Position numbers and translations under genes: made by a program
In this document: positions 1 through 8,408 of the stretch, in pieces
Layout of the letters: each line of letters begins with the position of its first letter
How positions within the stretch are numbered: position 1 is the stretch's first letter
Assembly: GCF_049670895.1 (NCBI RefSeq)
Contig: NZ_CP187170.1
Strand: one strand, 5' to 3'
DNA from: Pasteurella sp049670895
GTDB taxonomy: Bacteria; Pseudomonadota; Gammaproteobacteria; Enterobacterales; Pasteurellaceae
Length of the DNA stretch: 64,000 bases
The notes under the pieces: generated by a model
What the model saw: only the letters and a program-made list of their open reading frames with translations
What the model was told of the DNA's origin: nothing
Database searches by the model: none

Positions 1-473
1 AATTCCGCTTGCTCAGCAGGAGAAAGTGCGGTCATTTCTGAAATAGTTTCTTCATGTGATTCTGTTGGCTCAACGGCATGTTCTGCTTGTTGTTCTGCTG
101 CGTGCTTGACGGTTGGCTCAACCGATTGTTTGATGGCTTCAACCTGCTCTGCCAAGGTGGTGTTGGTGGCTGCGGCTTTTTCGTCCAATGCAGTACGTAA
201 TTTTTCTGCTGAGGTTTTCAGTTCCTCAACGGTTTTCCCCAATTCAGGGGAAAGTTGCTGTAAATTGAATTGTTCTGCTTTTTTGATACTTTCTTGCAGC
301 TCTTGCAATTTTAGCTCTTGTTTCAGTTCGTTTTGGACATTATTTGCCAAGCCTCGAACCGTGGCAATCCACCCCATTACCGTACGGATAGCCACAGGTA
401 AACGTGTCGGCCCAAGCACCACTAAGCCAATAACAAAAATGAGTGCTAACTCAAAAAAACCAATATCAAACAT
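1..473 (-). CDS. tatB: Sec-independent translocase subunit TatB (3' end cut by window edge)
   Basis: TatB pairs with TatC to form the receptor for twin-arginine signal peptides at the inner membrane. The visible protein starts MFDIGFFELALIFVIGLVVL and has the family's single N-terminal membrane segment with Glu8. A Gly21-Pro22 hinge (LGPTRLP) and a long amphipathic, charged helix follow. About 157 codons are present and the stop lies outside the window. Its ATG shares one base with the tatA stop (TAATG), so the two are translationally coupled. tatC is expected next, beyond position 1. The C-terminal part is rich in Ala and Glu, as is usual for TatB. An uptake sequence lies inside the gene at 24-32. 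Confidence 0.93.
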   Translation of the reverse strand, partial: MFDIGFFELALIFVIGLVVLGPTRLPVAIRTVMGWIATVRGLANNVQNELKQELKLQELQESIKKAEQFNLQQLSPELGKTVEELKTSAEKLRTALDEKAAATNTTLAEQVEAIKQSVEPTVKHAAEQQAEHAVEPTESHEETISEMTALSPAEQAE

Positions 474-694
474 TATGCTTGTTCTTTATCTTTTGCTTTT
501 TCAGTGCTTGCTGTCTTTTCGTTTTCATTATTTAATGCTTTAAATTCAGCATCTTTTGGCTCATCAGACATGGCTTTTTTGAAACCTTTTACCGATTCAC
601 CTAAATCCGAACCTAAGGTTCTTAATTTTTTTGTGCCAAACAATAACACAACGATTGCAACAATAATAAGAAGTTGCGGGAGACTAAGACTCAT
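473..694 (-). CDS. tatA: Sec-independent translocase subunit TatA
   Basis: TatA is the pore-forming or membrane-thinning subunit of the Tat exporter for folded proteins. The 73-residue protein has a short N-terminal membrane helix (about residues 5-20), the FGTKKL hinge at 19-24, and the amphipathic-helix signature LGSDLGESVKGFKKAM. A charged tail follows. Length and layout are typical. It lies about 100 bp downstream of ubiB and overlaps tatB by one base, giving the ubiE-ubiJ-ubiB-tatA-tatB order common in gammaproteobacteria. The sialic-acid binding protein SatA in this window (47868-49481) carries a twin-arginine signal and is a likely client. Confidence 0.95.
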   Translation of the reverse strand: MSLSLPQLLIIVAIVVLLFGTKKLRTLGSDLGESVKGFKKAMSDEPKDAEFKALNNENEKTASTEKAKDKEQA

Positions 695-795
695 AGTATT
701 TCCTTCCTTTTAAAAAATAACGTCGCTGAATATAGCTTTTTTACGCCTTCTGAACAATAGCCAATTTACATTATTTTGTATTTTGTTGAACTCGA

Positions 796-2400
796 TCAGA
801 AGAAGATTCTGCTGATTAACCAAACCCCTAAACCACAAGCAAAACCTAGCGAGAAACTGAATATTGGGTGTTGCTTTTGTTTTTTGCGTAACCGCTGATT
901 GAGATGGGCTAATTCTTCGGCAATGACTTTTTGTTGCTGCAAGGCACTGATGAATGTTTCAGGGAAATCCAGTGCATATTCACGCCAATAAGGGAGTTTT
1001 TGTTTCAAGGTGCGGGTAAAAGCTTTCACCCCCATTTGCTCATCAAGCCAATTTTGTAAAAAAGGTTTGGCGGTATCCCATAAATCTAATTGTGGATAAA
1101 GCTGTCTGCCTAACCCTTCAATATACAATAAGGTTTTTTGCAGCAACACCAACTGGGGTTGTACTTCCATGTTGTATTCCCTTGCCACATTAAATAGATT
1201 GAACAAGACGTGCCCAAAGGAAATGTCAGACAAAGGTTTGGCAAAAATCGGTTCGCACACATCACGAAATGCCTGTTCAAAGTCATCAATGTTGGTGTCT
1301 TTCGGTGTCCAACCCGATGCGACGTGCATTTCTGCCACACGGCGATAATCTCGATTAAAAAATGCCACAAAACTTTCGGCTAAATAACGTTTATCATGTT
1401 CATTTAAACGCCCTACAATGCCACAATCAATGCCAATATATTGCGGATCCTCAGGGTGTTCTCGGCTCACAAAAATATTGCCTGGATGCATATCGGCATG
1501 GAAAAAACTATCACGAAAAACTTGAGTGAAAAACACTTGCACACCCCGCTCTGCCAATAATTTCATATTGGTTCCATTGGCTTTCAGTTCTGCCACATTG
1601 GAAACTGGAATGCCATAAATACGTTCCATCACAATCACATTTTTATGACAGAATAGCGGATACATTTCTGGAATATACAGCATCGGGCTGTTATCAAAAT
1701 TAGCCCGCAATTGAATGGCATTTGCCATTTCGTGGCGTAAATCCAGTTCATCTCGTAAGGTTTTTTCATATTCACGCACCACTTCCACAGGACGTAAACG
1801 GCGACCTTCTGCTTTTAGACGAGGAATCCAACTGGCAAGCCTGTACATTAAGCTAAGATCCGCCTCAATCATATGTTGAATGTCAGGGCGTAGCACTTTC
1901 AGCACCACTTCTTTCCCCGCCAGATTGGGATCAAGCCCCTCTAAATGTGGGAGAGAGTGCGGTAGATTTTGTTTAAATTTTGCCGTATGCACTTGTGCGA
2001 TTGAAGCGGAGGCGAGTGCCTGCTCATTAAAATCCTCAAACCAAGTTTCTAAAGGGGCACCCAGTGCTTTTTCAATTTGTTGGCGAGCAAGTTTTCCCTC
2101 GAAAGGTTCCACTTGATCTTGTAATAATGCCAGTTCATCGGCAATTTCTGGCGGAAATAAATCACGGCGTGTCGACAGCATTTGCCCCAGTTTGATCCAA
2201 ACAGGACCTAATTCTTGTAGGGCTAACCGTAAACGTAACCCAAAGGGTTTGTCTTTATGTTGATGACGTAGCCAAAATAAACTTTTTCGCCAACAACGAA
2301 TAGGACGCATATAGCGGTGATGAGGCAAGGCTTCATCAATGCCATAAATTAAGAGGGTTTTGATGATGCGGTACAAATGTTTAATATCGTTGAATTGCAT
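796..2400 (-). CDS. ubiB: Ubiquinone biosynthesis protein kinase-like UbiB
   Basis: UbiB is an atypical protein kinase-like ATPase needed for ubiquinone synthesis at the inner membrane. The 534-residue protein has the diagnostic KxGQ motif (KLGQ, residues 70-73), followed by the STRRDLFPPEIADELALLQD block. The catalytic-loop motif HADMHPGN is near residue 301, and an IDCG segment near 323 replaces the kinase DFG. Two hydrophobic segments at the C-terminus fit the family's membrane anchor. It lies 15 bp downstream of ubiJ and about 100 bp upstream of tatA. Length is close to E. coli UbiB. Confidence 0.96.
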   Translation of the reverse strand: MQFNDIKHLYRIIKTLLIYGIDEALPHHRYMRPIRCWRKSLFWLRHQHKDKPFGLRLRLALQELGPVWIKLGQMLSTRRDLFPPEIADELALLQDQVEPFEGKLARQQIEKALGAPLETWFEDFNEQALASASIAQVHTAKFKQNLPHSLPHLEGLDPNLAGKEVVLKVLRPDIQHMIEADLSLMYRLASWIPRLKAEGRRLRPVEVVREYEKTLRDELDLRHEMANAIQLRANFDNSPMLYIPEMYPLFCHKNVIVMERIYGIPVSNVAELKANGTNMKLLAERGVQVFFTQVFRDSFFHADMHPGNIFVSREHPEDPQYIGIDCGIVGRLNEHDKRYLAESFVAFFNRDYRRVAEMHVASGWTPKDTNIDDFEQAFRDVCEPIFAKPLSDISFGHVLFNLFNVAREYNMEVQPQLVLLQKTLLYIEGLGRQLYPQLDLWDTAKPFLQNWLDEQMGVKAFTRTLKQKLPYWREYALDFPETFISALQQQKVIAEELAHLNQRLRKKQKQHPIFSFSLGFACGLGVWLISRIFF

Positions 2401-2415
2401 GACTTATCCGTAATA

Positions 2416-3054
2416 TCAGGCTTTTTGAATGGACAACTGTTCAATTTTTTGTGCTAAATGTGCGGTGTCTTTTTCAAGGATTTTGACTTGATCACAAAAA
2501 TCCGCAATCGCTAATCTCGGTGAAATCACTTCCCATTCTTCTGTGAGGCGCTCCCCCCAAAATTGTTGGCTTTGTTTGAGTTTGTGCTGAAATAAATGGC
2601 GTAATTTCCGTAAAAAATCTACCGCACTTTGTGCTGGCACATCGCCAATGTAGCGAGATAACAGTTCTGCAGGATCTTTTTCCACAAATTCCAGTAATGC
2701 CACAAAGCCTTGCAACACTTGCAAATCCCCTTGTAATAAAATGGATTTGTCATTAATACATTGGCTCAGTTCTGATTTCTTCGGTATGTGCAAAAGCAAA
2801 CTGGGGGCAATTTCGACCACACAATCACAATGCCCTTCATATTGAGTCAGTAAATCAATACGTTGTGCGGAAAACACAAAATATAAAGGGAGATCAATTT
2901 GTTGTAATTTGACCGCCAAAACCTGGTTATTCAGCTTGCGTAAATAAGGTTCACAGTGGTCAGTATGCTGAATTAACTGATTCAGTAATGTTTCCAAGCC
3001 TGCACTTAGAAATTGTGGCAACATCAGTTGCTGAAAAAAAGGTAACGGTTTCAT
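2416..3054 (-). CDS. ubiJ: Ubiquinone biosynthesis accessory factor UbiJ
   Basis: UbiJ is an SCP2-domain lipid-binding protein that helps organise the soluble ubiquinone-synthesis complex. The 212-residue product has an N-terminal SCP2-like region (about residues 15-125) and a C-terminal helical stretch ending in a heptad-like segment (AHLAQKIEQLSIQ). Identification rests on the overall family pattern plus position directly upstream of ubiB. The usual ubiE-ubiJ adjacency is interrupted here by a DUF4328 gene 9 bp upstream. An uptake sequence lies inside the gene at 2621-2629. Confidence 0.88.
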   Translation of the reverse strand: MKPLPFFQQLMLPQFLSAGLETLLNQLIQHTDHCEPYLRKLNNQVLAVKLQQIDLPLYFVFSAQRIDLLTQYEGHCDCVVEIAPSLLLHIPKKSELSQCINDKSILLQGDLQVLQGFVALLEFVEKDPAELLSRYIGDVPAQSAVDFLRKLRHLFQHKLKQSQQFWGERLTEEWEVISPRLAIADFCDQVKILEKDTAHLAQKIEQLSIQKA

Positions 3055-3063
3055 GATTAATAG

Positions 3064-3765
3064 TTAGCTCACTAAGGACGTTGAGGTCGTTTTATGTTCT
3101 TTTTTAGAAAAGGTCGGCTCGTTTTTTGAATATTTATTTTGAATGCGTTCGACTTGTAGCACGACCAAGGAAAAAATCAGTGCCAGTGAAATGGCAAGGG
3201 CACTATCGATAATCATCAAGATTGAAAAATCATTTATGCCTTGAATGTCCTTAAAATACTCCGCTCTTGGTAAAAAAAAGATGAACCCAAGATTGATGCG
3301 TAGCAACCAAACTAGCCACCAAACAATCAAAGTGATCGGCGTAGGCTTTTTCTGCCAAGCCTCTGGTGATTCACTGGCTAACCATGTTTCTTTCATGGCT
3401 TTATAAGGCATAAAAAGATTCGCAATAGGAATGAAAAAATACACCACACAAGCCGCATCTGTAAATTTAATCTCCGTGGCATTCACGCTGGTATGCACAA
3501 AACGATGGGCACGATAAATCCAGCTTAAAATGATCACCCCTAACAGGATAAAGCTGCCGAGCTTCACATGGTGTAAGATTTCGTCGGCTTGCATCAATTG
3601 TGCGACACCCTCAGGGCGTTGGCTGATGGCGAGTTCCTGCTGCAATAATAGATTCGTTTCATCAAATATCTTGAAACTTAACCAAATTTGTACTGCATAA
3701 ATGAGAATATCGAGTCCTAATAACGCCAAGACAAGTTTTGAATGATTTTCAGCTCGATAATGCAT
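3064..3765 (-). CDS. DUF4328 family multi-pass membrane protein
   Basis: This is a 233-residue integral membrane protein of unknown function. The DUF4328 hallmarks are present: a WIYRAHRF block after a second membrane segment, then YFFIPIANLFMPYKAMKETW, where the family conserves Pro, Asn and PY. About five or six hydrophobic segments are visible, and the C-terminal tail is Lys/Ser/Thr rich. It sits between ubiE (19 bp upstream) and ubiJ (9 bp downstream), so it is almost certainly co-transcribed with ubiquinone genes. In E. coli ubiE and ubiJ are adjacent, so this is an insertion into the operon. I infer no function beyond membrane location. Confidence 0.85.
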   Translation of the reverse strand: MHYRAENHSKLVLALLGLDILIYAVQIWLSFKIFDETNLLLQQELAISQRPEGVAQLMQADEILHHVKLGSFILLGVIILSWIYRAHRFVHTSVNATEIKFTDAACVVYFFIPIANLFMPYKAMKETWLASESPEAWQKKPTPITLIVWWLVWLLRINLGFIFFLPRAEYFKDIQGINDFSILMIIDSALAISLALIFSLVVLQVERIQNKYSKNEPTFSKKEHKTTSTSLVS

Positions 3766-3784
3766 GAAATGGCCCTCTTAGAAG

Positions 3785-4591
3785 TTAGAATTTGTAACCT
3801 CGATGCAATGCGACAATCCCTGCACTTAAATTATAATAATCGACCTGTTCAAACCCCGCATCAATCATCATTTGTTTTAACACTTCCTGTTCTGGATGCA
3901 TACGAATAGACTCGGCAAGATAACGATAACTATCGCCATCATTCACCACCACTTCACCAATTTTTGGCAAGATATTGAAAGAGTAGAAATTATAAATTTT
4001 ACTTAATGGGGCTAAAATAGGTTTTGAAAATTCCAGGACTAATAAACGACCACCAGGTTTTAACACACGATACATGGAACGTAACGCTTTGTCTTTGTCT
4101 GTCACATTGCGTAAACCAAAACTGATGATGACACAATCAAAGGTATTGTCGGGGAAAGGTAACGCTTCCGCATTGGCTTGAACATAATTCACATTTCCCA
4201 CAATGCCTAGATTACGTAATTTTTCACGCCCTACTCGCAACATGGAGTCGTTAATGTCGGCTAACACCACTTCCCCTGTCGGGCCCACAATGCGGGAAAA
4301 CTTGGCAGTAAAATCCCCTGTACCACCCGCTAAATCAAGCACTTTATGCCCTTTTCTTACCCCACTACAATCAATGCTAAAGCGTTTCCAAATACGGTGA
4401 ATACCAAAAGAAAGTAAATCGTTCATCAGGTCATATTTGTCCGCCACCGAGTGAAAGACATTGGCGACCATTTTTTGTTTTTCCGATTTTGCAACGGTTT
4501 TAAAACCAAAGTGCGTGGTTTCTTCTAAGTGGGTATTGAAGGAAGATTCAACCTGCGGTTGATTTTGGGCAATATTTTCTTGGTTTGACAT
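3785..4591 (-). CDS. ubiE: Ubiquinone/menaquinone C-methyltransferase UbiE
   Basis: UbiE is the SAM-dependent C-methyltransferase that acts in both ubiquinone and menaquinone synthesis. The 268-residue protein has the SAM-binding glycine motif LDLAGGTGDF near residues 83-93, the family signature YDLMNDLLSFGIHRIWKR before it, and the C-terminal SAGIVALHRGYK end typical of UbiE. An N-terminal extension of about 20 residues makes it slightly longer than E. coli UbiE (251). It is the first gene of the ubiE-DUF4328-ubiJ-ubiB-tatAB run, and its promoter should lie in 4592-4775. Confidence 0.97.
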   Translation of the reverse strand: MSNQENIAQNQPQVESSFNTHLEETTHFGFKTVAKSEKQKMVANVFHSVADKYDLMNDLLSFGIHRIWKRFSIDCSGVRKGHKVLDLAGGTGDFTAKFSRIVGPTGEVVLADINDSMLRVGREKLRNLGIVGNVNYVQANAEALPFPDNTFDCVIISFGLRNVTDKDKALRSMYRVLKPGGRLLVLEFSKPILAPLSKIYNFYSFNILPKIGEVVVNDGDSYRYLAESIRMHPEQEVLKQMMIDAGFEQVDYYNLSAGIVALHRGYKF

Positions 4592-4775
4592 AAAGACTGA
4601 TCCATAGAACTTAAAATTGCTTTAAGAATAACAAAAAATAGCGAAAGATTCCGCTACTTTTCCTTAATTTATGTCAGTTTATCCCCACCGCCCCGTAAAA
4701 ATGCGTTGTCTTGCTATTTGGCTTCTTCCTCTTACGCCGCATATTCCCCAAAGCCTCAGCAATGATCCCTAAATG

Positions 4776-4820
4776 AAAAAGAAAAAACCGCCCGTCTAAA
4801 AAGACAAAAGGCGGTTTTCG
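4776..4820 (-). terminator. Rho-independent terminator of nhaA
   Basis: AAAACCGCC (4784-4792) pairs with GGCGGTTTT (4810-4818), with an inner GTCT/AGAC pairing in the loop. On the minus strand a T-rich stretch follows the stem. It lies 20 bp after the nhaA stop. Confidence 0.85.
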
Positions 4821-4838
4821 CTATGAAATAACGAGCTT

Positions 4839-6044
4839 TTAGTGTTTTGTCGACGCTGTGGCAGAGCTGGTCTCAAGGGTATCTTTGGTGCAAAGTCTTA
4901 ATAACAGATAACCTAGCACGGCAGAAATGCCTGATCCCATTAAAATGCCTAAACGGGCTAAGGCGGTCACATTTTCGCTGCCCGTTTCTGCACCAAATGC
5001 CAATCCTGCCAAGAACATGGACATCGTAAAGCCAATACCACAAAGGACAGAAACCGCAAAAATCTGTTTGAAATTAATACTTTCAGATAACTTCGCCAAA
5101 CCTAATTTCACGGCGATAAAACAAAATGAGAAAATCCCCAATGGTTTGCCTAATAACAACCCTAACGCAATGCCCATTGGCAAGGTTGAGGTGAGGTTAT
5201 CCACGCCCATGCCAATTAAGGATACGCCCGCATTACAAAATGCGAAAAGCGGTAAAATAGCAAAAGCACTCCAAGGTGAGAGGGTGTGCTCAAAATTATC
5301 TAACGGGCGATCGCCTTTTTTACCGTTTAATGGAATACAGAAACCAATAATCACCCCAGCGAGCGTGGCATGAACCCCTGATTTTAAGACCGATGCCCAT
5401 AAAATCAAACCAACAATGCCGTATGCAGATAATGCGGTAATTTTTAAACGGTTCATGGTCACCAAAACCGCAATGGCAATACCTGCAAACACAAAGGCTT
5501 GTGGACTTAAATCATGTGAGAAAAATAAGGCAATGACAATAATCGCCCCTAGGTCATCAATAATGGCAAGGGCAAGCAAGAAAATCTTTAATGCTAAAGG
5601 CACACGTTTACCCAGTAATGCCACTACCCCTAAAGCAAACGCAATGTCTGTTGCCATAGGAATCGCCCAGCCTTCCTGAAATTCAGGATGTTCAGTATTG
5701 AACAAAATAAAAATCAGTGCGGGAACAACCATGCCCCCAATTGCCGCAATGGCAGGGAAAATCGCACGCTGATAACTTGATAATGAGCCTTCAAGTAGTT
5801 CACGTTTTACTTCCATTCCCACTAACATAAAAAAGATCGCCATTAATCCATCATTCACCCACATTAATAAGGGCTTATTGATGCTAAACGCCCCAATTTG
5901 GATACTCACTGGCGTTTGTAAAAAATTAAAATACAATTCCTGAAGTGGTGTATTGGCTAAAATAATAGCTAACGTGGCAAAGATAAATAGTAAAATCCCC
6001 CCAGCGGCTTCTTGTTTTAGAAAGTTTTGAATTGGTGTTAACAT
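4839..6044 (-). CDS. nhaA: Na+/H+ antiporter NhaA
   Basis: NhaA exports Na+ or Li+ in exchange for protons and controls cytoplasmic pH and salt tolerance. The 401-residue protein is highly hydrophobic with about 12 membrane segments. It carries the paired transport aspartates in the ALAIIDDLGAI motif near residue 162 and the conserved ATDIAFALGVVALLG segment. The start follows an A-rich leader with a short hairpin (6067-6082). It is a single-gene unit with a clear terminator downstream. Length is close to E. coli NhaA (388). Confidence 0.97.
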   Translation of the reverse strand: MLTPIQNFLKQEAAGGILLFIFATLAIILANTPLQELYFNFLQTPVSIQIGAFSINKPLLMWVNDGLMAIFFMLVGMEVKRELLEGSLSSYQRAIFPAIAAIGGMVVPALIFILFNTEHPEFQEGWAIPMATDIAFALGVVALLGKRVPLALKIFLLALAIIDDLGAIIVIALFFSHDLSPQAFVFAGIAIAVLVTMNRLKITALSAYGIVGLILWASVLKSGVHATLAGVIIGFCIPLNGKKGDRPLDNFEHTLSPWSAFAILPLFAFCNAGVSLIGMGVDNLTSTLPMGIALGLLLGKPLGIFSFCFIAVKLGLAKLSESINFKQIFAVSVLCGIGFTMSMFLAGLAFGAETGSENVTALARLGILMGSGISAVLGYLLLRLCTKDTLETSSATASTKH

Positions 6045-6066
6045 TTTTACCCCTTATGTGACTAAC

Positions 6067-6082
6067 CGATAGCGTTCTATCG
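6067..6082 (-). promoter_or_regulatory. Hairpin in the nhaA leader
   Basis: CGATAG, loop CGTT, CTATCG forms a perfect 6-bp stem 22 bases upstream of the nhaA start codon. It could be an operator or a leader hairpin; no binding protein can be named from the sequence. Confidence 0.35.
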
Positions 6083-6182
6083 TAGATAATGCTTTTATAT
6101 CATTTTTTTACAAAAAAAATCATATAAATAATTCATTTTCGTTAAAATGTTAAAAATTTTTTAAAAAATACCGCACTTTTTG

Positions 6183-6215
6183 AAAAAAATAAGGCGAACA
6201 CACAGATTCGCCTTA
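6183..6215 (-). terminator. Terminator of the LtaS-type transferase gene
   Basis: TAAGGCGAA (6190-6198) pairs with TTCGCCTTA (6207-6215). On the minus strand a run of T follows. It begins about 10 bp after the stop of the gene at 6225-8183. Confidence 0.85.
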
Positions 6216-6224
6216 AATTCATCC

Positions 6225-8183
6225 TTAATCTGTTGATTTTTCATGCCCTGATTTATATAACCGGTGTTTATATAAATAACTGCCTAATAAAGAATGGGCT
6301 AAGGCTTCTTTTTTCAGCTCAGGTGAGAGCGTAGTTTCCGTGAAGCGGTTGCTTTGCTTATCATAAAGATAGCCTTTTGCCTCCACTTTCGGGGCGAGAA
6401 TCACCACCTCATTGCCTTTCATCATCGCAAGGGTTTGATCATATTGCATAAAGGCACGGTTTGGATCTTCCGCTTTGGTTAAGTCATAGCCAATCATTGG
6501 GTAATCACCACTCACCCCAGCCAAAGATAACAGTGTGGTTGGCATATCAATTTGACTCACCAAACGGGGATCACGTTTGACTTCCACATGATCGCCCAAT
6601 AATAAGGCAGGAATATGGAAATGTTTAATCGGCACAAGAGCAGCACCGCCCACTCGAGAGTCGTGATCCGCAATCACCAAAAATAAGGTATCTTTCCAAT
6701 AATCCGCCTGTTTTGCTAACTTAAAGAAATGCCCAATGGCATAATCGGCATATTTGGCGGCATTATGGCGGGTTTGTTTCGGTTGTTCATATAATGTAAT
6801 TTTGCCATCAGGAAACTCAAACGGATCATGGTTGCTTGAGCTAAACACCAAACTAAAGAAAGGTTTGCCTGCTTGATGCAATTTCGTAAAAGTTTCATGG
6901 GCTTTGTCAAACAAGTCTTCATCACTCACCCCCCATGTGGCTTTAAATTTCGGGTGTTGATAATCCAACTCATCAATGATCTCTTGGAAGCCATTGCCAT
7001 AGAAGAAACTTGCCATATTATCGAAATGTTTTTCGCCGCCATAAATAAAGGAGGTGTGATAACCTTGTTGCCCTAATAATTCTGCAATGGTGAAAAAGCC
7101 ATGTTGGCTATTACTGAGTTTGACCACTGCACGAGCAGGGGTCGGCGTAAAGCCTGCCGTTACCGCTTCAATACCTCGAACAGAACGTGTTCCTGTGGCA
7201 TACAAATTCTCAAATAACCAACCTTCTTGTGCCAATTTGTCAAACTCTGGCGACAAGGGTAGCCCGCCTAAAGTGCCAATAAATTGAGCCCCTAAACTTT
7301 CTTCCAAAATAATGACGATATTTTTCGGCTTACCTTGGTAAGTGGCTTGATTGCGAGTTAAAGTTGGATATTTCGTTGAAATGTAATCACTTTCAGGACG
7401 ACCACGGCTTTTTTTCACAATACTTAACATCTCATCGGTGTCCATTTTGCCGTATAAGGTTGCCGCATTGCCTTCATCTTTAAATTGTTGTGCGGCATAA
7501 ATCACCGAATACCCCGAGTTGAGCACCAAAGAGTTGACTAATCCATCAGACGAAAACGCCACCATCGCAGGGTTAATACCACGGTGGGCAAACGTGGAAC
7601 GTGCCCCAATAAATGCCACCGCAATCACCAATAACGCCATCAGTGGGCGAAATGTCCAACTTGGTGAGGTCAGATTTTTAACCGCCCAACCTGCCAGTTT
7701 CCAATAGAAAACCGTGGCAAAGCCTGTAACGACTAAGCTGATAACCACAGACAATAAATGTCCTTCAAAAAGCATGCTGAAGACTTCTTTAGGGTAGATC
7801 AGATATTCAATGAAAAGACGGTTTGGACGAAAATCATAGGTTTCAATAAAAGCAGGCGTGGCAATTTCCATAAAAAGAATAAACACACTGCCGACAGTTA
7901 ACCAAACTCGCAGAATTTTTCGCCACACACACCCAAGCCCATTATGGTGATAAAGTAACACCGTCAATAAGGCTGGCAGCCCAAATAAATAGCACAAAGA
8001 CACAATATCAATTCGTAATCCTTGTACGAATAATGACAGCCAACCGTCAACCGCACTCACCCGATCCGCTTGCCAAAGGGACAAACCTAAACGTGAGAGG
8101 GTAAAGACGAAAAGATTAACAGCAACAAAAAAGAAAATGGGAAACAACACCATGCGGTGATGTTTTTGCGTATTTGAATCCAT
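6225..8183 (-). CDS. LTA synthase (LtaS/OpgB)-family membrane sulfatase-fold transferase
   Basis: This 652-residue inner-membrane protein has about five N-terminal membrane segments (residues 10-225) and a C-terminal periplasmic sulfatase/alkaline-phosphatase-fold domain. Metal and catalytic motifs of the LtaS family are visible: EES near 293, the nucleophile Thr in ATGTRSVRG near 330, SSNHDPFEFP, and ADHDSR near 505. Gram-negative members transfer phosphoglycerol or phosphoethanolamine-like groups to envelope glycans or lipids. The actual substrate here cannot be read from the sequence. It is monocistronic, with its own terminator at 6183-6215. All expected catalytic residues are present, so it should be active. 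Confidence 0.88.
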   Translation of the reverse strand: MDSNTQKHHRMVLFPIFFFVAVNLFVFTLSRLGLSLWQADRVSAVDGWLSLFVQGLRIDIVSLCYLFGLPALLTVLLYHHNGLGCVWRKILRVWLTVGSVFILFMEIATPAFIETYDFRPNRLFIEYLIYPKEVFSMLFEGHLLSVVISLVVTGFATVFYWKLAGWAVKNLTSPSWTFRPLMALLVIAVAFIGARSTFAHRGINPAMVAFSSDGLVNSLVLNSGYSVIYAAQQFKDEGNAATLYGKMDTDEMLSIVKKSRGRPESDYISTKYPTLTRNQATYQGKPKNIVIILEESLGAQFIGTLGGLPLSPEFDKLAQEGWLFENLYATGTRSVRGIEAVTAGFTPTPARAVVKLSNSQHGFFTIAELLGQQGYHTSFIYGGEKHFDNMASFFYGNGFQEIIDELDYQHPKFKATWGVSDEDLFDKAHETFTKLHQAGKPFFSLVFSSSNHDPFEFPDGKITLYEQPKQTRHNAAKYADYAIGHFFKLAKQADYWKDTLFLVIADHDSRVGGAALVPIKHFHIPALLLGDHVEVKRDPRLVSQIDMPTTLLSLAGVSGDYPMIGYDLTKAEDPNRAFMQYDQTLAMMKGNEVVILAPKVEAKGYLYDKQSNRFTETTLSPELKKEALAHSLLGSYLYKHRLYKSGHEKSTD

Positions 8184-8352
8184 ATAGCCTCTGAGATGAT
8201 AAAATAGGGGAAAACGTAGCTGTTAGACAGCCATTCAGGAAAATCATTCCATTTCTCAATGTGATTTTAACCATTCCATGCACTCTAGCCACAAAAGTCA
8301 CTGTGTTGAGCGTAATCACGGCGGATATCGCCTTTGATTGGTACAATCCCAT

Positions 8353-8400
8353 AAAAAAGTGCGGTCGATTTTAAAAACATTTTAAAACATACCGCACTTA
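8353..8400 (-). terminator. Terminator of the YtfL-like gene, built from an inverted pair of uptake sequences
   Basis: AAGTGCGGT (8357-8365) and ACCGCACTT (8391-8399) form the stem. On the minus strand the stem is followed by a T run (A-run at 8353-8358 on plus). It lies just after the stop at 8409. Confidence 0.75.
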
Positions 8401-8408
8401 GATAAGTC

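Noticed and set aside
106..543. Plus-strand frame of 145 codons at the left end
   Set aside because: It is antisense to tatB and the end of tatA, which have clear family motifs and TAATG coupling.
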